In this document: positions 34,695 to 43,436 of the stretch, piece by piece
Numbering within the stretch: the first letter of the stretch is position 1
Layout of the letters: each line of letters starts with the position of its first letter
Notes under the pieces: model-generated
The model's database searches: none
Told to the model about the DNA's origin: nothing
The model's input: only the letters and a program-made list of their open reading frames with translations
Source: Chryseobacterium senegalense
GTDB taxonomy: Bacteria; Bacteroidota; Bacteroidia; Flavobacteriales; Weeksellaceae
Reading direction: 5' to 3'
DNA length: 64,000 bases
Assembly (NCBI GenBank): GCA_001403755.1
Contig: CYUH01000015.1
Span: 350,589-414,588 of the forward strand
Made by a program: the position numbers and the translations under genes

Positions 34695-37019
34695 ATGGAA
34701 CTTTTAGAAACTTCAGGTACAGTGAAGCGGGCCAAGCCCATGAATATAAAAAAAGAAATTGGGAAGTATCTTAGAAAATGGCCGTGGATTCTTTTGAGTA
34801 TGGCAGTGTTTTATACTGCCGCGAAAATATATCTCCGTTATGCCCAACCGCAATATTATACCAAAACATCGTTAAAGTTGCTGGAGTCAAAAGGCAAAGC
34901 TACTTCCGCACTGAATGACCTTAAGAATTTGGGAATGGGAGTGAGTGGTTCCGACGAACTGCAAGGTGAAACCCAGCTAATTGTTTCCAAACCGATCTTG
35001 CAAAAAGTAGCGAAAAACCTCAATCTGGATGTATCTTTTTTCAGTTCCGGTGCCATTAAGGAATTCGAGTTGTATAACAATTCTCCTTATACAGGAAAGA
35101 TTATCAGCATTGACAATCCGGCTGGTTTTAGAGGAGCAACCTATACCATTACTCCGGTAGGAAACAATACTTACAAACTTTCTAATTCTTCTAAAACATA
35201 CACTTTTGGGGTTCCCGCACAGGTCTCTTTTGGTGTCATTCAGATTGATGCCAAATCGGGTACCAAAAACAAGGTACCTTTAAAGGTTGTTTTTAAAAAT
35301 ATCTCCAGTGTCGTAGGCTATTTAGAAGGAAGCATTACAGTTACCCTTCCTCCAAACAAAGGAATGATGATGGATGTTTCCATGGTTGGGCCCGTTCCTA
35401 AAAAATCCGAAGACATCTTAAACGAGGTGTCCAAACAATACCTGATTGATGGGGTTAACGATAAAAATGAGGAAGCGCAAAGCACACAGGATTTTATCAA
35501 TGACCGTATTGCCATTATTACGGAGGACCTTTCCGGCATCGAGGGAGAAAAGGAAAATTTCAAAAGAGCCAATGAAATCACAAATCTGGATGCCCAAGCT
35601 TCTCAGGCAATTGCTGAGTCTTCAGAAAATACCAAGGCGGTAATTACCCAAAGCATGCAGCTGGATTTGGTCAATTCAGTTCTTGCAGCGGCCAATGGTG
35701 ATCAACTGATGCCATCGGGAATGGGCTTGTCCGCTGGTGCCGAAAGCAGCATCACCCAATACAATGAACTTTTGCTCACCCGCAACCGTACCCTGAAGCA
35801 GGCTACCGGAGAAAACCCCGCCGTAATTGAAATGAACAAGCAGTTGGGGGTGCTCAAAAACTTAATCCGCAAAAATCTTTTGGAATCGCGGGAAACTTTG
35901 CAACTTCAAATTGCACAGGCCAATGCGCAGCTCAACCTCGCCAAAGGAAAAATCAGCAAATATCCTACGCAGGAAAAAATATTCCGATCCATCGATCGGC
36001 AACAAACTTTGAAAGAACAGCTGTATCTTTATTTGCTTCAGAAAAGAGAAGAAAATGCGATCACCCTTGCAGTGAATATACCCAAAGCGAAAATTGTAAA
36101 CCCAGCTTATACCACAGGTCAGGTAAAACCCGAAACTCAGAATATTATTTTGGGCGCACTGGCTGCCGGTTTTCTTCTACCGCTCGCATTCTTTTATGGA
36201 GCAAATGCATTGGATACCAAAGTTCACACGAAAGATCATATTATCGATCATGCTCCGGATACTTCTGTACTTGCGGAAATTCCCGAAAACCATGATGAAC
36301 TGCCATTGATCGGAAGAAACGATTTTTCCGTTTTTGCCGAATCGTTCAGGATTCTCGCTTCCAACTTGAAATTTCTGCTTCGTTCTAAAGAGTCGGAAGA
36401 GGGCGGAGTGGTACTGGTAACTTCTTCTGTGAAAGGCGAAGGAAAAACTACGGTGTCTATTAACTTAGCACTTACGCTATCCGGAAACAGCAAAACCATC
36501 ATTGTGGGTGCCGATATCCGAAATCCTCAGTTGCATCGCTTTGTCCAAGGTAAAAATGTTGGACTTACCGATTATCTGATTTCACGCGAGACCGTGCCGG
36601 ATTCCTACATCGTTTCTTCAGGACAGCATGAAAATCTTGATGTTTTATTCAGCGGCCAAATCGCTCCAAATCCCAACGATTTGCTCGATATGGTGAAATT
36701 TGATCAATTGATTGATTATTTAAAAACGAAATACGAGTTTATCATTCTCGATTCTGCTCCGGTAATGTTGGTGAGCGATACCTTGCATTTGATTGAAAAC
36801 TCCGATGTCGTGCTGTATGTCGCAAAATCAAATTTCACTGAAAAAGAGATGATCGATTTCGCTGCTGGTTTCCGTCAGGATAATTTGATTAAAAATATGG
36901 CTTTCGTACTCAATGGCGTTACACCTCAAGATACCCGCTATGGCACTCGCTATGGCTACGGCTATTACTCTTATACCCACGACGCAAAGCCGAAGTGGTG
37001 GAAGCGCGTCGGGCTGTGA
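34695..37019 (+). CDS. wzc: Wzc-like polysaccharide co-polymerase / BY-kinase
   Basis: This 774-residue protein has two membrane helices (~29-48 and ~483-503) flanking a large periplasmic Wzz domain with coiled coil. A cytosolic tyrosine-kinase domain carries Walker A VKGEGKTT (near 577-585), the Walker A' ADIRNPQLH and the Walker B FIILDSAP (near 681). The C-terminus is a tyrosine-rich tail (RYGTRYGYGYYSYT) suited to autophosphorylation. It controls chain length and export with Wza. No low-molecular-weight phosphatase (Wzb) gene is in the window. Its stop runs into a GAGTG-rich repeat. Confidence 0.95.
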   Translation: MELLETSGTVKRAKPMNIKKEIGKYLRKWPWILLSMAVFYTAAKIYLRYAQPQYYTKTSLKLLESKGKATSALNDLKNLGMGVSGSDELQGETQLIVSKPILQKVAKNLNLDVSFFSSGAIKEFELYNNSPYTGKIISIDNPAGFRGATYTITPVGNNTYKLSNSSKTYTFGVPAQVSFGVIQIDAKSGTKNKVPLKVVFKNISSVVGYLEGSITVTLPPNKGMMMDVSMVGPVPKKSEDILNEVSKQYLIDGVNDKNEEAQSTQDFINDRIAIITEDLSGIEGEKENFKRANEITNLDAQASQAIAESSENTKAVITQSMQLDLVNSVLAAANGDQLMPSGMGLSAGAESSITQYNELLLTRNRTLKQATGENPAVIEMNKQLGVLKNLIRKNLLESRETLQLQIAQANAQLNLAKGKISKYPTQEKIFRSIDRQQTLKEQLYLYLLQKREENAITLAVNIPKAKIVNPAYTTGQVKPETQNIILGALAAGFLLPLAFFYGANALDTKVHTKDHIIDHAPDTSVLAEIPENHDELPLIGRNDFSVFAESFRILASNLKFLLRSKESEEGGVVLVTSSVKGEGKTTVSINLALTLSGNSKTIIVGADIRNPQLHRFVQGKNVGLTDYLISRETVPDSYIVSSGQHENLDVLFSGQIAPNPNDLLDMVKFDQLIDYLKTKYEFIILDSAPVMLVSDTLHLIENSDVVLYVAKSNFTEKEMIDFAAGFRQDNLIKNMAFVLNGVTPQDTRYGTRYGYGYYSYTHDAKPKWWKRVGL

Positions 37020-37080
37020 GTGATGGAGTGGTAGATTGAGGAGTGATGGAGTGATTGAGTGAGGAGTGCTGGTTGCTGGT
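37017..37080 (+). repeat. GAGTG-type minisatellite-like sequence
   Basis: Imperfect tandem GAGTGATGGAGTG/GAGTGATTGAGTG units follow the wzc stop. Related sequence is seen at about 32826-32850 and 39930-39950. Confidence 0.55.
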
Positions 37081-37540
37081 AGACTTCACCGCCACGGTAA
37101 TGCTCCTCCGGAGTGGCAAACACTATTTTTGATGTTGAAGTTCCAGTTGATCTCACACATTCTTCCAGTCGGAACAAATCTGTGCTTCTTTGTTATATCT
37201 ACAATTTAGCTACCAACCTTTGTCACTCTGTAAGAGTCCCAACGTACAAAAAGCCGTAACAGATTAGTACACCGTCACGCCTTCGGCGCGGTGAGATTGA
37301 CTCCGTCGAACCGCTTCGCTAGGTTTCCTTCGGAGTGACAAGGGTATTGTTGATGAGTCAGAAATTTAAAAGAACTATTTTGTCACTCTGTAAGAGTTCC
37401 AACTTACAAAAAAAAGCCATAACAGATTATTACACCGTTTCGGCTTTCGCCTCGGTGAGACTCCTACGGAGTGACAAAAGCAATTGTTATAGATTTGTTG
37501 CAGTTCAGACGAAAATCACCTCCTGGAATACCAGAAACAA

Positions 37541-37786
37541 ATGACCTAGGAGTTATTTGCGTTAAGAAAAAGTTGAATTTCTTCCGTAACTGCTTTTTCA
37601 ATAATCAGACATAAAAATCCCCATTGTTCGAGTGGCGGCAGTATGTTTCATGAAGCGCGACAATCGTCCGACCCGCCCGAGTTTTGGGGATTTTCTTAGA
37701 AGAAATTCAACTTTTTTAGCAAATAATTCCAAGTCTTGATTTTTTTGGTTACTTTTTGCATCAAGGCAAAAAGAACAATTTAATGC
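37541..37786 (-). repeat. Foldback/pseudoknot element, copy 1
   Basis: Read on the minus strand: hairpin CTTTTTGC/GCAAAAAG with loop CTTGAT, an A-rich linker, then ATCAAG complementary to that loop. A foldback follows whose arms are TTATTTGC/GCAAATAA, AAAAAGTTGAATTTCTTC with its complement, and AAAATCCCCA/TGGGGATTTT. The tip carries GGGCGG/CCGCC. Confidence 0.85.
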
Positions 37787-38053
37787 ACCGTCACGCCTTC
37801 GCCTCGGTTAGATTGAATCCGTCGAACCGCTTCGCTAGGTTTCCTTCGGAGTGACAAGGGTATTGTTGATGAGTCAGAAATTTAAAAGAACTATTTTGTC
37901 ACTCTGTAAGAGTCCCAACGTACAAAAAGCCATAACAGATTATTACACCGTTTCGGCTTTCGCCTCGGTGAGACTCCTACGGAGTGACAAAAGCAATTGT
38001 TATAGATTTGTTGCAGTTCAGACGAAAATCACCTCCTGGAATACCAGAAACAA

Positions 38054-38367
38054 ATGACCTAGGAGTTATTTGCGTTAAGAAAAAGTTGAATTTCTTCCGT
38101 AACTGCTTTTTCAATAATCAGACATAAAAATCCCCATTGTTCGAGTGGCGGCAGTATGTTTCATGAAGCGCGACAATCGTCCGACCCGCCCGAAACCGCT
38201 TGCGGTTCGACGACCAGCGGGAGTCAATTTTGGGGAAACCTAACGGAGTGGTTCAACGACCGCAGGGAGTTAATTTCTTAGAAGAAATTCAACTTTTTTA
38301 GCAAATAATTCCAAGTCTTGATTTTTTTGGTTACTTTTTGCATCAAGGCAAAAAGAACAATTTAATG
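38054..38367 (-). repeat. Foldback/pseudoknot element, copy 2
   Basis: Same as copy 1, but with ~70 bp inserted in one arm. The insertion contains two related palindromic modules (AACCGCTTGCGGTTCGACG and AACGGAGTGGTTCAACGAC). It differs from copy 3 (40421-40736) at about one base in the ~310-bp body. Confidence 0.85.
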
Positions 38368-38878
38368 ACCGTCACGCCTTCGCCTCGGTGAGATTGAATC
38401 CGTCGAACCGCTTCGCCAGGTTTCCTACGGAGTGCCAAGCGCTATTGTTGATGCTGAAGCTCCAGATTAGCCCACACAGTCTTCTAGTCTGAAGAAATCT
38501 GTGTTGCATTGTTATTCCCACAAATTAAGTGTACACCTTTGTCACTCTGTAAGAGTCCCAAAGTACAACTAGTCGCATAAAATTATTGCACCGTCACGCC
38601 TCCGCCTCGGTGAGGCTCCTACGGAGTGACAAGGGTATTGTTGATGAGTCAGAAATTTAAAAGAACTATTTTGTCACTCTGTAAGAGTCCCAATGTAAAA
38701 GTAAACATATAAAAGTATTATGCCTTCACCTCATCCCTGGTGATCCTCCTACCGAGCGACAGCTATTGTTGTGAAAGCGCTTTCAGCAAGCAAAAATCCG
38801 GGCGTAATCCATCCGCGACAAATTCATTCCGAAATATTCAGTGATTTAAAATCACTCCAACATCACCAACATTTAATA

Positions 38879-38889
38879 GGGTATTACCC
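38879..38889 (+). promoter_or_regulatory. Possible operator upstream of the epimerase
   Basis: GGGTATTACCC is a perfect 5-bp palindrome around one base, ending 10 bp before the -7 box, where the -33 element should lie. The regulator is unknown. Confidence 0.3.
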
Positions 38890-38899
38890 CTTCATTTTG

Positions 38900-38907
38900 T
38901 AAATTTG
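38900..38907 (+). promoter_or_regulatory. -7 box upstream of the epimerase
   Basis: TAAATTTG matches TAnnTTTG, 51 bp before the ATG at 38959. Confidence 0.5.
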
Positions 38908-38958
38908 CGCCCGGTCGTCATGACCATAACATAAATATCCTTCAGAATCATATAGAAT

Positions 38959-39930
38959 ATGAACAAAATACTCATTACCGGCGGTGCCGGATTCATCGGC
39001 TCAAATCTCTGCGAATATTTCATTGAAAGAGGAGATCAGGTGACTTGTCTCGATAACTTCGCGACCGGTTTTATGCATAATATAGAACACCTGATGGCTC
39101 ATCCAATGTTTACGCTGATCGAAGGCGACATCCGTAATTCCGAAACCTGCACAAAAGCATGTGAAGGTCAGGATTATGTGCTGCATCAGGCTGCGCTGGG
39201 TTCGGTACCAAGATCCATCAATGATCCTGTAACGAGTAATGATGTCAATGTAAGCGGTTTCCTGAATATGCTCGTGGCCGCCCGTGACGCCAAAGTGAAG
39301 CGCTTCATCTATGCGGCCAGTTCTTCCACCTACGGAGATTCCGCTTCCCTGCCGAAAGTAGAGGAGGTGATCGGCAGACCTTTGTCACCTTATGCCATCA
39401 CCAAATATGTGAACGAACTTTACGCGGATGTGTTTTCAAAAACCTACGGTATACAGTGTATCGGACTGCGCTATTTTAATGTCTTTGGGAGGAAGCAGAA
39501 CCCGAATGGGGCCTATGCCGCGGTGATTCCTAAATTTGTGATTCAGCTGATGAATCATGAAAGTCCGGTCATCAACGGTACCGGGGATTACTCCCGTGAT
39601 TTTACGTATATCGACAATGTCATCCAGATGAATGAGAAGGCGATGCTTTCCGAGAATCCGGCGGCGGTGAACACCGTTTATAATACGGCAGTGGGCGACC
39701 GCACAACGCTGAATACATTGGTCGCCTATCTCAAAGAATACCTCGGAAATTTCGATCCGGAAATTTTGAAAGTAGAAACCATTTACGGCCCGGAGCGCGC
39801 AGGGGATATCCCGCATTCGCTGGCCTCCGTAGAAAAAGCGAAAAAACTTTTAGGTTACGAACCTACGCACAACATACAATCCGGATTGAAAGAGGCGGTG
39901 GAATGGTACTGGGAGCATCTGAGGGATTAA
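38959..39930 (+). CDS. UDP-N-acetylhexosamine 4-epimerase (WbpP/TviC-like SDR)
   Basis: This 323-residue extended SDR has GGAGFIGSNL near residues 8-17, the catalytic YAITK (YxxxK), and the SVPRSINDP segment typical of the WbpP/TviC group that interconverts UDP-GlcNAc and UDP-GalNAc (or their uronic acids). The downstream 43437 gene encodes a TviB/WbpO-like dehydrogenase, its usual pathway partner. Here the two are separated by 3.5 kb of repeats. The gene is isolated between arrays A and B, with near-identical foldback copies 2 and 3 in direct orientation on either side. Confidence 0.9.
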   Translation: MNKILITGGAGFIGSNLCEYFIERGDQVTCLDNFATGFMHNIEHLMAHPMFTLIEGDIRNSETCTKACEGQDYVLHQAALGSVPRSINDPVTSNDVNVSGFLNMLVAARDAKVKRFIYAASSSTYGDSASLPKVEEVIGRPLSPYAITKYVNELYADVFSKTYGIQCIGLRYFNVFGRKQNPNGAYAAVIPKFVIQLMNHESPVINGTGDYSRDFTYIDNVIQMNEKAMLSENPAAVNTVYNTAVGDRTTLNTLVAYLKEYLGNFDPEILKVETIYGPERAGDIPHSLASVEKAKKLLGYEPTHNIQSGLKEAVEWYWEHLRD

Positions 39931-39955
39931 AGACTGGATGTTTGAGTGGTTTAAT

Positions 39956-41600
39956 TGCACCGTCACGCCTTCGCCTCGAGGAGACTGAGTCCGTCGAACC
40001 ACTTCGGCAGGTTTCCTACGGAGTGACAATCGCTATTATCGAAGATTTTGTTGCCATTGATATCGCTAGCCTTTCAATCGGAAGAAATCGGTGCTGAATT
40101 GTTATTCCCACAATTTAAGTGTACCCCTTTGTCACTCTGTAAGAGTCCCAACGTACACATAACAGGATGTAATTATCACACCGTTTCGGCCTTCGCCTCG
40201 GTGAGACTCCTACGGAGTGACAAAAGCTATTTTTGACAAAACGTTTTCAACATGTAGTTTTCTAGTCTGAAGAAATCCGTGCTGCATTGTTCTTCCCACA
40301 ATTTAAGTGTACCCCTTTGTCACTCTGTAAGAGTCCCAAGGTACAAAAAGCCATAACAGATTATCACACTGTCACCTCTGCCTCATTGAGGCACAAAACT
40401 CTTAACTACTCAGTTGGTTAATGACCTAGGAGTTATTTGCGTTAAGAAAAAGTTGAATTTCTTCCGTAACTGCTTTTTCAATAATCAGACATAAAAATCC
40501 CCATTGTTTGAGTGGCGGCAGTATGTTTCATGAAGCGCGACAATCGTCCGACCCGCCCGAAACCGCTTGCGGTTCGACGACCAGCGGGAGTCAATTTTGG
40601 GGAAACCTAACGGAGTGGTTCAACGACCGCAGGGAGTTAATTTCTTAGAAGAAATTCAACTTTTTTAGCAAATAATTCCAAGTCTTGATTTTTTTGGTTA
40701 CTTTTTGCATCAAGGCAAAAAGAACAATTTAATGCACCGTCACACCTTCGCCGCGGCGAGATTGACTTCGTCGAACCGCTTCGCTAGGTTTCCTACGGAG
40801 TGACAATCGCTATGTTCGACTAAGAGGTTTAAACAATCAAATTTCCGGTCGGAAGAAATCCGGGATGCATTGTTTTTACCACGATTTAAGCACAAACCTT
40901 TGTCACTCTGAAAGAGTCCCAACGTACACAGAACAGGATGTAATTATTACACCGTTTCGGCTACGCCGCGGTGAGGCTCCTACGGAGCGACAAAGGCTAT
41001 TATTGAAGATTTTTTTGCAGTTGATATCACGTAACCTTTCAATCAGAAGAAATTCATGCTTCATTGTTATTACCACGATCTAAGCACAAACCTTTGTCAC
41101 TCTGTAAGAGTCCCAAAGTACATATAACAGGATGTAATTATTACACCGTTTCGGCTACGCCGCGGCGAGACTCCTCCGGAGTGACAAAGGCTATTATTGA
41201 AGATTTTGTTGCAGTTGATATCACGCAGGCTTTCAATCAGAAGAAATTCATGCTTCATTGTTATTACCACGATCTAAGCACAAACCTTTGTCACTCTGCG
41301 AGAGTCCCATTGTACACATAACAGGATGTAATTATTACACCGTCACACCTTCGGCTCGGTGAGATTGACTCCGTCGAACCGCTTCCCTATATTTCCTACG
41401 GAGTGACAAAGGCTATTATTGAAGATTTTGTTGCAGTTTTTTTCGCACAGTCTTCCCTTCGGAAGAAATCCGGGATGCATTGTTTTTACCACGATTTAAG
41501 TATCTACTTCTGTTACTCTGTAAAAGTCCCAACCTACAAATAACCACATAAAATTAGTTGACCTTTGCGGCTTTAACCTTTCACGCTTTCCCTCTCGAGT
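39956..41600 (+). repeat. Palindromic repeat array B
   Basis: This is the same unit type as array A and fills 39931-41651. Left ends lie at 40131, 40319, 40902, 41096 and 41290 (period 194 bp for the last three) and, degenerate, at 41512. The spacer between units is also conserved (AATCAGAAGAAATTCATGC ... CACGATCTAAGCAC). Several units carry an extra ~29-bp module (GACTCCGTCGAACCGCTTCG). Foldback copy 3 interrupts the array. The last unit (41512-41600) is decayed and precedes the GIY-YIG gene. Confidence 0.85.
40421..40736 (-). repeat. Foldback/pseudoknot element, copy 3
   Basis: Nearly base-for-base the same as copy 2, including the ~70-bp insertion. The single internal difference noted is GTTTGAG versus GTTCGAG. 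It is followed directly by a right-half array unit, as are copies 1 and 2. Confidence 0.85.
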
Positions 41601-41651
41601 TTTCGCATTTTTTTTTACTAAAAAATCATCTCTCGCGCAATTCCTAATTAT

Positions 41652-41659
41652 TATCTTTG
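41652..41659 (+). promoter_or_regulatory. -7 box upstream of the GIY-YIG gene
   Basis: TATCTTTG is a perfect TAnnTTTG match, 14 bp before the ATG at 41674. The nuclease gene therefore has its own promoter within the array. Confidence 0.55.
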
Positions 41660-41673
41660 ATAAAAATCAAACC

Positions 41674-41994
41674 ATGGACTTTCTTTCAGAAGGATCTCAT
41701 ACCTATTACGTTTATATCATTACCAATAACAACAGGACTGTCCTGTATACTGGCGTGACCAATCATCTGCACCGGCGCTTGTGGCAACATCTGAATAAAT
41801 TCAATCCTAAAAGTTTTTCTGCGAAATATAATGTATATCAATTGCTGTATTATGAAAAATATAGCTGGATACAACAAGCAATCGAGCGGGAAAAGGAGAT
41901 CAAAAACCTTACCCGGCTCAAAAAATGGGAAATGATCAAAAGTGTTAATCCTCGTCTGGAGTTTCTCAATCACCTCTTTGAGTATAATGAGTAG
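41674..41994 (+). CDS. Small GIY-YIG endonuclease (UPF0213/YhbQ-like)
   Basis: This 106-residue protein is essentially one GIY-YIG nuclease domain: YVYIITNNN (GIY position, residues 12-14), VLYTGVTN (YIG position, 25-27), the HRRLWQH arginine/histidine segment (33-39), and the likely catalytic glutamate in AIEREKEIK. There is no extra DNA-binding domain. It is bracketed by repeat arrays: a decayed left-half unit ends before it, and a right-half unit begins 7 bp after its stop. Small GIY-YIG proteins of this type are frequent in Bacteroidota. A link to the repeats is inferred from position only. Confidence 0.9.
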   Translation: MDFLSEGSHTYYVYIITNNNRTVLYTGVTNHLHRRLWQHLNKFNPKSFSAKYNVYQLLYYEKYSWIQQAIEREKEIKNLTRLKKWEMIKSVNPRLEFLNHLFEYNE

Positions 41995-42000
41995 GAGCGG

Positions 42001-43220
42001 ATTGCACCGTTTCGGCTACGCCGCGGCGAGACTCCTCCGGAGTGACAAAGGCTATTATTGAAGATTTTGTTGCAGTTGATATTACGTAACCTTTCAATCA
42101 GAAGAAATTCATGCTTCATTGTTATTACCACGATCTAAGCACAAACCTTTGTCACTCTGAAAGAGTCCCAACGTACACAGAACAGGATGTAATTATTACA
42201 CCGTTTCGGCTACGCCGCGGTGAGATTGACTTCGTCGAACCGCTTCGCTAGGTTTCCTACAGAGTGACAAGGGTGTTGTTGATGATTAGGAAATTTCAAA
42301 GAACTATTTTGTCACTCTGTAAGAGTCCCAATGTACACATAACAGAATGTAATTATTACACCGTTTCGGCTACGCCTCGGTGAGGCTCCTACGGAGCGAC
42401 AAAGGCTATTATTGAAGATTTTTTTGCAGTTGATATCACGTAACCTTTCAATCAGAAGAAATTCATGCTTCATTGTTATTACCACGATCTAAGCACAAAC
42501 CTTTGTCACTCTGTAAGAGTCCTAATCTTAAGTAACCGCATAAAATTGGTGCACCGTTTCGGCTACGCCGCGGTGAGATTGACTCCGTCGAACCGCTTCG
42601 CTAGGTTTCCTACGGAGTGACAAAGGCTATTATTGAAGATTTTGTTGCAGTTTATTTCGCACAGTCTTCCCGTCGGAAGAAATCCGGGATGCATTGTTTT
42701 TGCCACGATTTAAGCAGAAACCTTTGTCACTCTGAAAGAGTCCCAACGTACACATAACAGGATGTAATTATTACACCATTTCGGCTACGCCGCGGTTAGA
42801 TTGACTCCGTCGAACCGCTTCGCTAGGTTTCCTACGGAGTGACAAGGGTGTTGTTGATGATTAGGAAATTTCAAAGAACTATTTTGTCACTCTGTAAGAG
42901 TCCCAGTGTACACATAACAGGATGTAATTATTACACCGTCACGGCTCCGCCGCGGTGAGGCTCCTACGGAGCGACAATCGCTATGTTCGACTAAGAGGTT
43001 TAAACAATCACATTTCCGGTCGGAAGAATTCCGTGCTGCATTGTTTTTCCCACTATTTAAGTATCAACTTTTGTCACTCTGTAGGAGTTCCCGTGTACAC
43101 ATAGCAGGTTGTAATTATTACACCGTCACACCTCAGCCTCGTTTGGCTCCTACTCAGTGACAAACGCTAATATTGATAATTTGGGAATTTAAAAAAAAAT
43201 ATTTTGTCACGCTCTAAAAA
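42001..43220 (+). repeat. Palindromic repeat array C
   Basis: Same unit family and orientation, filling the interval after the GIY-YIG gene. It starts with a right-half unit at 42001, then left ends at 42151, 42311, 42505, 42726, 42886, 43073 and a decayed one at 43205. Spacings are 160, 194, 221, 160, 187 and 132 bp, depending on spacer type and on presence of the ~29-bp module. 43221-43436 is unique AT-rich sequence with the promoter of the next gene. Confidence 0.85.
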
Positions 43221-43332
43221 TTCCAACCTTTTTGAACAAATCAAAAGCCCATCCACCACCCACCAACCTCAATCAATCCAATTAACCTGTTAACTTCCCT
43301 TCACAACACCGCAACATTTACAAATAAATACT

Positions 43333-43340
43333 TACCTTTG
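43333..43340 (+). promoter_or_regulatory. -7 box at the head of the polysaccharide operon
   Basis: TACCTTTG is a perfect TAnnTTTG match, 96 bp before the ATG at 43437, leaving a long untranslated leader. Confidence 0.5.
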
Positions 43341-43436
43341 TCGCTTCTAAAAACAGAAAAGTACCGGAAGTATTTTATTGTAAATGCTTTTAAACCAATA
43401 TTTTATTGTTTATTACCGTTCTTTTAAAGTATTTAT

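Larger units (their letters stand above)
37269..38367 (+). repeat. ~515-bp tandem duplication inside array A
   Basis: 37269-37786 and 37785-38367 are near-identical in order and sequence (half unit, full unit, foldback). The offset is 516 bp at the left and 513 bp after a 3-bp indel. The second copy has an additional ~70 bp in the foldback. Confidence 0.8.
37090..38765 (+). repeat. Palindromic repeat array A
   Basis: This array fills most of the gene-free 37020-38958 interval. Each full unit starts TTGTCACTCTGTAAGAGTCC, has a central hairpin (CACCG...CGGTG around GGCTACGCC- or CGCCTTCGGCG-like sequence), and ends GACTCCTACGGAGTGACAA, an imperfect inverted copy of its start. Left ends lie at 37222, 37382, 37898, 38541 and 38673; other copies are right halves only. 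All are in one orientation. Two foldback elements interrupt the array. 38766-38958 is unique sequence with the promoter of the next gene. Confidence 0.85.

Noticed and set aside
37541..37786. Pseudoknot element as a preQ1-I-like riboswitch
   Set aside because: It shares only the general H-type fold; copies are dispersed in repeats, not placed before queuosine genes.
37335..38057. Two near-identical 68-69 residue frames at 37335-37544 and 37851-38057
   Set aside because: They are translations of the duplicated array unit; the frames track the repeat, have TTG-like or internal starts and no protein-like features.
40048..41321. Several 62-85 residue frames in arrays B and C with shared peptide pieces
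   Set aside because: The shared peptides come from the palindromic units themselves; no promoter, start context or family match.
40902..43205. CRISPR-like periodicity (194 bp)
   Set aside because: The units are ~100 bp, palindromic and variable; the spacers are conserved rather than unique; no cas genes are present.
37090..43220. Classical insertion sequence or RAYT transposase
   Set aside because: No transposase, HUH or tyrosine-transposase domain is encoded anywhere in the window; only the GIY-YIG and DUF559 nucleases are present.
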